Shown in pieces: positions 17,635 through 23,948 of a stretch of 23,948 bases of DNA (position 1 is the first letter of the stretch; each line of letters opens with the position of its first letter). The notes below the pieces were generated by a model, which had not been told where the DNA came from, did not search any database, and saw nothing but the letters and a program-made list of their open reading frames with translations. The DNA is taken from the NCBI GenBank assembly GCA_019677205.1, contig JAAMXY010004273.1, forward strand, positions 1 to 23,948, written 5' to 3'. A program made the position numbers and the translations under genes. The stretch comes from Pinguiococcus pyrenoidosus. Its lineage: Eukaryota > Sar > Pinguiophyceae > Pinguiochrysidales > Pinguiochrysidaceae.

Positions 17635-18291
17635 GAGCGGCGGCTGCCGCGTCTTCTTCGTTGGGGAGGGAAGAAGCCCAGCCGCGGAGGAGACTTCTTG
17701 GAGGAGCCAAGGCAACGGCAACCCTGATGCTTCCCCGTATTGACCTACTGACGCAACTGCCGATGATGCGGAGCCGTGGAACATCAACACCAGCATCCGA
17801 GGTATGGTCAAGCGGCTACAGGGAAGAGCGAGCCTTCTCTTTCACACCGGCAACGAGCATCATGCAAGGTTCCGTCTGTGCGAACGAGAAACCGCCTCCG
17901 GGAAAGATCTGAGATCCTTTGGTGCGGTGTCTCCTCTCTTTGCTTGAGGTGTCTCTGTCGCGGAGCACCTGCCCAGGTGTGCACAACAGACAGTACAGTA
18001 GTTAGGACTAGACAAGCGGCGGCGCCAATAGCAGCGTAGGTTAACGATGCTGCCGTGCCGCCGCAAAGCAAGAAACGATTGCCGTCACCTTGGCGTAGTC
18101 TTCGCTGTGGAAGTTTCGCGTCTGTTCTGTTACGTAGTTGTTGCGAAGGCAGTGCCAGGCGTCCAACCCCGCTCCGCTAGGGAAAATCCCTTCGTCTTCC
18201 CCGCCGGCGCATCTTGTCAAGACGGCAAGTGAGTCTCGCTCTCAAGGTTTCCTGGACCCATCTCGAGAAGTCGCGGCTTTGTCGATGTGAC
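17635..18291. other. gene-free stretch between esterase and coiled-coil gene
   Basis: 657 bp between convergent stop codons. It has short ORFs on both strands but no domain, repeat or splice chain I can support. A basic minus-strand reading continues below 18292 (ending RRRGRRRDFP at about 18177) and could be an extra exon of the coiled-coil gene. Confidence 0.5.
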
Positions 18292-18803
18292 TTACTTGTT
18301 GAACCACGCACGGAAAGCGTCTTGCTCACGGCAGAGTCTGTCTCGGGTGCTATAGACTCGGAGTACGAATTCTCTATCCTGAGAAGATCGAGAGGCGTGA
18401 TGAAGAGACACCTGCTGGTCGGCCATCGCCTTCTGCAACGGGAGCACTTTGACAATCCGACGATCCGACAATCCGACGATCCTACTTACAGATGCTCGAC
18501 ACGCCAGGTCGGGTTCGTGATTCATTTCGAAGACGGCAATGTCGTTCCGCCGTCGACGAGAAGCCAAAGCAGTCTTGGCGCGCTGGACGACGAGGGCTGG
18601 GTCAGACTTGCGGGAACTACCCCCCGTGACCATGGCTTCACTCGTTCTGCGTGGTGGGACTCTCCAACCTGCTCTTGGCGCTTGCGAAGTTCTGTGGTCT
18701 CTCGCCGCCTGTTGAGGATATCCGTCTGTAGAGAGAGGAGCCTCTCTTCGGCTCGTTTGACACGACTGCAGGCTTGCTGGCTTCTGGCTGACGATCGGGA
18801 CAT
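18292..18803 (-). CDS. hypothetical small coiled-coil protein (three exons)
   Basis: Not recognised. Proposed CDS: complement(join(18292-18432, 18490-18606, 18669-18803)), 130 aa. Introns are 57 and 62 nt, both phase 0. Intron 2 of the transcript has a perfect donor GTAAGT and acceptor TTGCAG; intron 1 has donor GTTGGA and acceptor GCAAG, which is weaker. Exon 1 is strongly helical and charged (RVKRAEERLLSLQTDI, RRETTELRKRQEQ). Exon 2 continues with VVQRAKTALASRRRRNDIAVF. Exon 3 has DREFVLRVYSTRDRLCREQ and ends AWFNK before TAA. That TAA sits inside the sequence AAGTAAGTC, a perfect donor site, so the transcript may instead splice on to another exon. The start at ATG 18803 is the first Met of the helical part, and the open frame extends somewhat further upstream. 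The compatible splice phases are the main evidence. Confidence 0.4.
18451..18482. repeat. 16-bp direct repeat in coiled-coil gene intron
   Basis: Two perfect copies of GACAATCCGACGATCC (an 8-bp unit repeated four times with one alternating base) lie within the proposed 57-nt intron 18433-18489. Confidence 0.9.
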
Positions 18804-19060
18804 CGTCGCGACTCCGGGCTCATTCACGGAGCTAGCTTGCCTTGATTTGGACTCGCTGCCGCAGCACACCGACTCTCTGCCCTCAGCCTCTGGTCATGAG
18901 GCAGAAGGCTCCGCTTCCGTTCATCTGCTCAGGGGAGAATCTGGGCGGGAACCCTACTCGAGCTAGGGCTGAAGGGCTCTGCTCTATTCAAGTTTTCTAC
19001 AGCAGGCGACACCTGCAGACGTTTCATGGCTCTCCTCACCTGGCCCTTCTCGCTCCCTTA

Positions 19061-19076
19061 CACTGTACGTACAGTG
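19061..19076. promoter_or_regulatory. 16-bp perfect palindrome
   Basis: CACTGTACGTACAGTG is its own reverse complement. It lies about 300 bp upstream of the FZ-like start codon and could be a dimeric transcription-factor site. Chance occurrence in 24 kb is unlikely but possible. Confidence 0.5.
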
Positions 19077-19180
19077 GATAAGACCTAGAGACCATGGATC
19101 TGCCGTTCAATCTTGGGCCCGGAAGGCTTATCCAAACACCTACTACAGACAGTCCCCTCTCATGCTTGAGCCTCTTCAGG

Positions 19181-19236
19181 CTCTTTTCCCTCTTTTCCCT
19201 CCTTCTCCCTCCTTCTCCCCTTTTCTCCCTCTTTTC
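19181..19236. repeat. 56-nt uninterrupted polypyrimidine tract
   Basis: Pure C/T run built from CTTTTCCCT and CTCCCTCCTT motifs on the plus strand, 130 bp before the FZ-like start. Possible roles are a long splice-acceptor tract in a leader intron, a promoter CT-element, or a triplex-forming tract. Confidence 0.9.
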
Positions 19237-19369
19237 AAAGTTCTTTCCCTTGTTCGTCACCCAGTGCGCAGCTCAATGTCTCGTTCCCGCGGCCGCACTC
19301 CTTGGGAGTCTAGTGTGTGCCGATCTAGCTTCGAGATGTGAAGTCCTTTGGATGACCACACTGTTCGAG

Positions 19370-20575
19370 ATGACGAAGCTTTCCCCCACGAACACTCGCA
19401 ATATTCACTGGCTGGCGAGGCTGCTGCGGCTATGCTTGCTGGCCGCAGTAACGAGGTGCATTCCCTGCGCCTTGAGCTACGAGGATGACGGCAACTTCCA
19501 TCCGCTGCACGTCAAGCCGCACCATGTGTACCCGGAGCTTGTAGAAATACCGCGAAGCCATGGGCGAAGGTGAAGTCGCTTTGGAGATGCAACACCTCGA
19601 GAAAAGGAAGGGATTTAACGGCTCAAGCCCCTTAGGCTGCAGAGCCAGTGCAGCAACCTCGGCGCGTCGGACCCACAGCGCTTCAGTCCACCATGCTGCG
19701 GAACCGAGCAAGACCCTTGCTGCGAGCCATGCTTCAACATGACCGTCTGCTCCGCATTAACAAACAGGCTCATTGAGGTACTAAAGGGTTCTCCTTCTTC
19801 GGGAGCCCCACCCTCTTCAACGTCTCTCCAGGGAGAAGCAACTCACTTCCTGCGGCCACAGGATCGGTATTACCCTACGCTCGCAAACTTGGGTTCCTGT
19901 GACAACCTTGAAGACCGCGTGAAGCGTTTGGACATCTTTGGTCCCGGTAGCACCACCTTCGAAGCGAATCGTCCTTGCTGTGTGGATGACCGCTTCGCCA
20001 CTGCTGCAGGCCGGACTTTTCGGGAAGAAGCTGGATGCCGTCAACTTGTGTACGACTACGTCTGTCTGTTTTGGGCAAGCGAAGCCTCGGACATTGACGG
20101 ACTGCAGCAATATGAGAATCGATGCTCAGTAAGGCCGACTCCACAGAATCTGCCGCACGAGCTTCGTTCCGGCAGAGCTAACGTCATCCGCGCTCTTTTT
20201 CCAAGGCCATCCTCAACGATGCCACCGGAGAGCTCATTCAGCCACCACGCCACCCGTGCCGGAGCTTCTGCACACAGATAGCACAGCTTTGTGCTCAGGT
20301 AGGCGGGCAGCAGGCACTTGCGGCATGGCAGCTTCGTCGCGCTCACCCTGCGAGCTGCCTAGCGCGACACGTGGATGCAGAATTGCGAGAAGATCGCGTG
20401 TCCCCCCATCGACGAGACATGCACTCCAGGGCCGTATCAGCTTCGGCCGCAAGAGTCTTGCCTCCTGCATTACGTCGAGGCGTCCGTTGGCTCGGGGAGC
20501 TACTCGCGGCCGTCTTTGCTCCTCTCTCTTGCCCTGCTTTGGCTTGCTGCGCGCTTGATTGCACGCGTCCCGTGA
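19370..20575 (+). CDS. secreted Cys-rich protein with Frizzled-CRD-like domain
   Basis: Proposed CDS: join(19370-19569, 19636-19777, 19862-20128, 20206-20298, 20381-20575), 298 aa. Introns are 66, 84, 77 and 82 nt, all GT-AG and phase-compatible. An N-terminal hydrophobic run (ARLLRLCLLAAVTRCIPCALS) is a signal peptide. Exon 2 is Cys-dense (PPCCGTEQDPCCEPCFNMTVC). Exons 3-5 carry GSCDN, RPCCVDDRF, GCRQLVYDYVCLFW, ENRC, then PPRHPCRSFCTQIAQLCAQ, NCEKIACPPIDETC. Spacing around C-x(8)-C and PCRSFCxxIxxLC resembles the second half of a Frizzled/FZ Cys-rich domain. The C-terminus SRPSLLLSLALLWLAARLIARVP is hydrophobic and ends the protein, so it is a GPI-anchor signal or a single TM. An in-frame ATG at 19352 is an alternative start, and the intron-2 acceptor could be 19831 (adds 10 residues). 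Ligand unknown; the FZ assignment is tentative. Confidence 0.55.
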
Positions 20576-20620
20576 GTGCGGCGAAGTCTGACCACCCACA
20601 ACGGATACAGAGCCTCGCAG

Positions 20621-22429
20621 CTAGACAGAGAATGCGAAGGAGAAGCCTTCGTCGGATTGCTGCTTTTTGCTCCACAGATTTGACATCTTGGAGGTCTGCT
20701 TCGGCGGGTTCGCCTTGTCCTCTTCTGCAGCCACACCGTTGCCGCTGGGCTCGTCGATCTCCCGCCTCAGCAGCTCTGCATACTCTGAGGACAGTGCTTC
20801 CTTGAGCTCTTCGTGCATCTGCTCTGGCCGAACGGCATTTGACGCAGATGCGGCCGTGTCTTTCTCCCTGCGAAGCACGCGTCGTGTGACTAGCGGCAGG
20901 AAAATCGGAAAGGCGGCGACTGGACTTACGCTTCTTCACCATCTTGCAATCGGTCTCGAACTCCTGATATCTGATCCTCTTTGTCGCGCAGGAACCTCAG
21001 GACGTTGGTGACGTTGGAGGCGGAGACGTAGTTCTGGGTGATGGCGATGCACACTTCGTCCATGTTGAGGACAAGGTGCCACCATCCGTGGGGCACAAAG
21101 ATGGTCTCGCCCTCCTCCACGGTCACCTCGAGCGGCCTCATGGCGGGGTCTGGATGCGAGCGCCTCTGCTCGTGATACGGCCAGAAGGAAAGAAACCATT
21201 CCCCCAGTCCCAGCGGCAGCGTAACATCCGCGCCGTCGCTGCTTGGGAGAACTCCCGGTGGGGGCTCCTGGCCCGGAGGATACAGAATCCACCTCTTCCG
21301 CCCTCGAACGCATGCATTCCAAGCATTGGTGCTGTTGGGGTCGATGTGGAAGACGCTGCCGCTCAGCTTGGAGCCAATGATGAGCCATCGGTAGTCGGGC
21401 CGCCGCCTCTCGCCGTACAAGCGGAACAGGTCCGTCGGTCGAGGCTTCTCCGACGCAGGCTCGCCGGGCTCTTGGTAAAACGGGTCGAAGTACTTCGGCA
21501 CATGGAAGTCATCCTTCAGCTTGGGACAGAGCTGCACGAAGTCTCGCTCAAAGACATAGAGCGGCGCCTCCTCCTGCGGGGGCCCTCGGCAATACCTCAA
21601 GTACTCGGCCAGCTTGAAGCGCACCGCCATCGGAGCGGCTGGTGACTGCGAATATCAAAGCCGGCCATGAGCCACGATGCTTGCGCAAGTATCGACAGTG
21701 GCAGCGCTCAGACCAAGCTCACCGTTGCGCGGAGCTCCGCGTCTCCGCAGGCAGCAATCAGGTAGGCATCGTCCGCCCAGTTCTGGCGTGCCGACCAGTC
21801 TTCCAGCAGCCCCTGAAAGACGACAGGCCGGTTCGGCTTCTCATACATCTCGACAAAGCGGTCCACGGTGACGCCAGCGGCTGCCACTTTCGGAACATCG
21901 TCCTGAACAAACCACTGTGGCAGGAGCTCGAAGTTGCCGCAGCTCCACGAGCGATGAAGGCCGTTGTGGTAGAGCCGCAGCCGTAGGTTCCTGGCCCTGC
22001 CGCGGCAAAAGGACGCCTTCCAAGAGCCAAGATATGCCAGCGGTGCATTTCTGCGATGTCGCAAACTTCAGGAGGTTGCCAAAATCGAAGTCGGTGCACA
22101 AAGCCTAACCTGCGCAAGCACAAGTCTCTCCAGAGCTCCGGCGCCGCCGCAAAGACGTAGAACGCGCGGCTGCTCAGCTGCATTCTCCCAAGCTCTGCAC
22201 CACCCAAGAAGCTCAGGACATTGAGCAGCGCCACATTCGCGCTGGGGTCGCTCTCAGCCATGGAGATCCGCCAAAAGCGCCCAAAGCTCTGGCGCTGCGC
22301 GTTCATCTTGGCGCTTCTGTCCCCGTCGCTGAGCAGCAGCAGGTTCCCGCAGGGCACCACCCCATAGGGGTGCGCCTTCCCGACCACCGCGACGCCTTCC
22401 ACCCTCCGCTTCTTCCGGGCCGGATCCAT
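20621..22429 (-). CDS. F-box/JmjC-domain Fe(II)/2-oxoglutarate oxygenase (JMJD6-like)
   Basis: Proposed CDS: complement(join(20621-20867, 20930-21645, 21723-22050, 22110-22429)), 536 aa. Introns are 62, 77 and 59 nt, phases 2, 0 and 2. An F-box-like segment (about 60-107: ALLNVLSFLGGAELGRMQL to WRDLCLRR) precedes LGSWKASF, as in plant F-box/JmjC proteins. The JmjC core includes RPVVFQGLLEDWSA, PLYVFERDF, YRWLIIGSKLSGS, then HID with H316 and D318, GRKRWILYPPG with K333, and FVPHGWWHLVLNM with H406. D318 to K333 is 15 residues, exactly as D189 to K204 in human JMJD6, so both iron and 2-oxoglutarate sites look intact. The acidic, helical C-terminus (about 460-536) has no known domain. Protein lysyl-hydroxylase or histone-demethylase activity is inferred from the family only. 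The ATG at 22429 was chosen ahead of the basic RKKRRVEG motif; an in-frame ATG at 22603 is also possible. It ends 45 bp from the FZ-like stop. Confidence 0.9.
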
Positions 22430-22611
22430 CTCGCGTTCAAAATCGCCGTCCCCCCAAAAGGGCGGGAACGTCCGCAAGTCGCCAACCCTCGGATCAGCTG
22501 ACCAGTCCGATCCGCGGCGGGACGAACGCCGATCCGCAGCAAATACCGAAAGAGCGTCAGAGTGGCGCTCAGCGCACCACAAGTCTCCGGCGCCCGAAGA
22601 CATCGGCACTC

Positions 22612-23445
22612 ATGCGACGTAGCCTGGCTCTCGCGCCTCGACTGGCCCGCTTGGTGCCGCCGCGGCTGCATTGGGCGCAGGTCCGGCGCTTCTGCGCCTC
22701 GGACGGCTCCACGAGCGCCGATGGCGCCAAGGGCGGCATCGCTGGCGCCACGGGCCCGCCAGCTTCCGAGCAAGGTGGATCTACGGTGGGTGCGGAAACG
22801 GAGCAAGCAGCTGTGGAGGCGGCGGGGTCCGGCGAGGCTTCGCCAGCAGCTGGTGCCGGCGGCGGAGCGGAGGGTGGAAGCGCCGCCGGGGCAAGCCCGG
22901 CATCCGACCAGGCTGGGAATGCGGCGCAGGGCGTGCGAGACGAGCCGCTGGGGGCCGGTGATCTCGGGAAGGACCTGGATACGTACAAGTGGCATTCGGG
23001 CGCCTGGGTGCAGGAGAAGCCCTGGCCTGTGCCTCAGGAGGAGCTGGACACGATCCCGACTCGGATCCACGCGCTTTGCCATCAGATATTGCAGCTGGAC
23101 ATGATCGACCACAACCGCATGATGCAGTATGTCATGTTCCACGCCGGGGGCGGCATGCCCGTCTTCCAGGCCGGGTCCGCAGGCGGCGCAGCGGGGGCTG
23201 CAGCTGCTGAGGAGGAGGCCCCGCCGGAGAAGACGGCGTTCAACGTGGTGCTGAAGGGCTTCGATGCCAAGGCGAAGATCAAGCTGATCAAGGAAGTGCG
23301 CAGTCTCCTCGGACTGGGCTTGAAGGAGGCAAAGGCGCTGGTCGAAAGCTGCCCACAAGTCCTGGGAAAGGACTTGGCCCAAGACGCGGCCGACGAGTTG
23401 AAGGCGAAGTTGACAGATTTAGGGGCGGAAGTTGACTTGGAATGA
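22612..23445 (+). CDS. mitochondrial ribosomal protein bL12m (L7/L12)
   Basis: L12 stalk protein of the large ribosomal subunit that recruits and activates translation GTPases. Single exon, 277 aa. Residues 1-30 are basic with no acidic residue and read as a mitochondrial presequence (RRSLALAPRLARLVPPRL, then RRFCAS). Residues 32-118 are a low-complexity Ala/Gly/Ser insertion. The N-terminal dimerisation domain is about 145-178 (ALCHQILQLDMIDHNRMMQYVM). An Ala-rich hinge at 186-206 follows, then the C-terminal domain 207-277 (TAFNVVLKGF, KIKLIKEVRSLLGLGLKEAK, LVESCPQ, DLGAEVDLE), which matches L7/L12 closely. There is no A-F plastid motif, so mitochondrial and not plastid L12 is favoured. Head-to-head with the JmjC gene (182 bp). 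Confidence 0.93.
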   Translation: MRRSLALAPRLARLVPPRLHWAQVRRFCASDGSTSADGAKGGIAGATGPPASEQGGSTVGAETEQAAVEAAGSGEASPAAGAGGGAEGGSAAGASPASDQAGNAAQGVRDEPLGAGDLGKDLDTYKWHSGAWVQEKPWPVPQEELDTIPTRIHALCHQILQLDMIDHNRMMQYVMFHAGGGMPVFQAGSAGGAAGAAAAEEEAPPEKTAFNVVLKGFDAKAKIKLIKEVRSLLGLGLKEAKALVESCPQVLGKDLAQDAADELKAKLTDLGAEVDLE

Positions 23446-23610
23446 GAACCCACTTCATCTGCTCCACTCGATCATTGGCAAGGGGGCAACCGAGAACCTT
23501 TGTGGTGCATGTTGGAGTCGCTGATCACAACGGAAGGAAGTGCTTCTTCACTGCCAGCTGCCGACGCTTCAAGCGGGGGAATCGTCCAGTCTTCCCTTCC
23601 CTGACGCGCC

Positions 23611-23948
23611 TCACTTGGCGGCGAGGCTGTCCAGACTTGCCTCCAGCTGGTCGCGGTTCGCACCACTGAATCTTGAAACGACGTCCTCATTATGCAGGAA
23701 CACAAACGTCGGGACCGACATCACGCCGTCCTTGCTCGCTGCCTCGGGCACTTCGTCGATATCCACCTTTGCGAAGCTGATGCTCCCCCCGTGCTCCTCC
23801 TCTAGCTTGTCGAAGACCGGCGCAATCATTCGGCACGGACCGCACCACTTTGCCGTGTAGTACACCAGTGCTTTCTCGCTCTTTTTCGCTGCATCGAGCT
23901 CCTCCATGTTCGAGATGGCCGCAAATTGCCGCACCAGCTGCGAGCGTG
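23611..23948 (-). CDS. thioredoxin (5' end beyond window)
   Basis: Small disulfide reductase. At least 107 residues are visible, the size of a complete classical thioredoxin domain: KALVYYTAKWCGPCRMIAPV with the canonical WCGPC site, FAKVDIDEVPEAA with the buried Asp-containing strand, SVPTF with the cis-Pro, and FSGANRDQLEASL near the end; stop at 23611. The only ATG inside the window in this frame (MEELDAA) would truncate the first strand, QFAAISN, and the frame is open to the window edge. The real start, and any targeting peptide or first exon, therefore lies to the right. Cytosolic versus mitochondrial location cannot be decided. It is convergent with bL12m, 165 bp away. Confidence 0.93.
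   Translation of the reverse strand, partial: RSQLVRQFAAISNMEELDAAKKSEKALVYYTAKWCGPCRMIAPVFDKLEEEHGGSISFAKVDIDEVPEAASKDGVMSVPTFVFLHNEDVVSRFSGANRDQLEASLDSLAAK

Larger units (their letters stand above)
18804..19369. promoter_or_regulatory. divergent upstream region, coiled-coil gene / FZ-like gene
   Basis: 566 bp with no supported coding sequence. It contains a 16-bp perfect palindrome (19061-19076) and a 56-nt pure pyrimidine tract (19181-19236), both on the FZ-like side. A pyrimidine tract of this kind could also be the 3' end of a 5'UTR intron. Confidence 0.45.

Noticed and set aside
18280-18300. A 19-nt intron after AWFN in the coiled-coil gene, as in nucleomorph genomes
   Set aside because: Phases would fit, but every other intron here is at least 57 nt and the gene set is nuclear, so a stop or a longer intron is more likely.
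18214-18966. 250-aa plus-strand ORF
   Set aside because: No recognisable motif; it is opposite to a phase-consistent three-exon reading on the minus strand.
22303-23382. 359-aa minus ORF across bL12m and JmjC exon 1
   Set aside because: Frame shadow; both overlapping genes are strongly supported by family motifs.
1-23948. CRISPR array, insertion sequence, rRNA or tRNA genes
   Set aside because: Repeats lack unique spacers, no transposase-like frame or terminal inverted repeats were seen, and no cloverleaf or rRNA signature was recognised by eye.

Overview
The window is nuclear DNA from a eukaryotic alga that probably carries a complex, red-algal-derived plastid. Genes carry short GT-AG spliceosomal introns, mostly 57-132 nt. 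There are no operons, and the products include IFT88, TFIIF-beta, an F-box/JmjC protein and a mitochondrial bL12. Two proteins, an EGY/site-2-protease homologue and a thioredoxin-fold protein, begin with a signal peptide ending in A-A-A-F. This resembles the ASAFAP-type bipartite plastid presequence of heterokonts, haptophytes and cryptophytes. IFT88 implies a flagellated stage. The sequence alone does not let me choose among these lineages.

Layout, left to right: a doubtful 83-aa two-exon gene (162-490, -); a 1.9-kb stretch without a supported gene that contains an ATTTCAG array; IFT88 (2381-5071, +, 4 exons); myo-inositol-3-phosphate synthase (5391-7113, -, 5 exons); a four-pass membrane protein (7542-8579, +, 4 exons); a plastid EGY-like intramembrane protease (9089-11563, -, 1 exon); a TrhO/YceA-type rhodanese (12003-13728, -, 4 exons); a plastid thioredoxin-like protein (13878-14459, +); TFIIF-beta (14572-15480, -, 2 exons); a pectinacetylesterase/Notum-family hydrolase (15937-17634, +, 6 exons); a hypothetical coiled-coil gene (18292-18803, -, 3 exons); a secreted Frizzled-CRD-like protein (19370-20575, +, 5 exons); an F-box/JmjC oxygenase (20621-22429, -, 4 exons); mitochondrial bL12 (22612-23445, +); and a thioredoxin cut by the right edge (23611 to beyond 23948, -).

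Genes almost strictly alternate strand, giving head-to-head pairs with short shared promoters (148-566 bp) and tail-to-tail pairs as close as 45 bp. I see no functional pathway linking neighbours, so the order looks like a compact algal genome and not a cluster. Exon joins were worked out by hand from splice consensus, phase arithmetic and family alignment; every listed multi-exon CDS sums to a multiple of three.

The observations most worth following are: the EGY homologue with HDAMH in place of HExxH; the Cys-rich FZ-like protein reconstructed from five exons; the TFIIF-beta intron that is in frame, stop-free and has a weak donor; the unidentified tetraspan protein; the three-exon coiled-coil gene whose stop lies inside a perfect GTAAGT; and the many minisatellites in introns and flanks.
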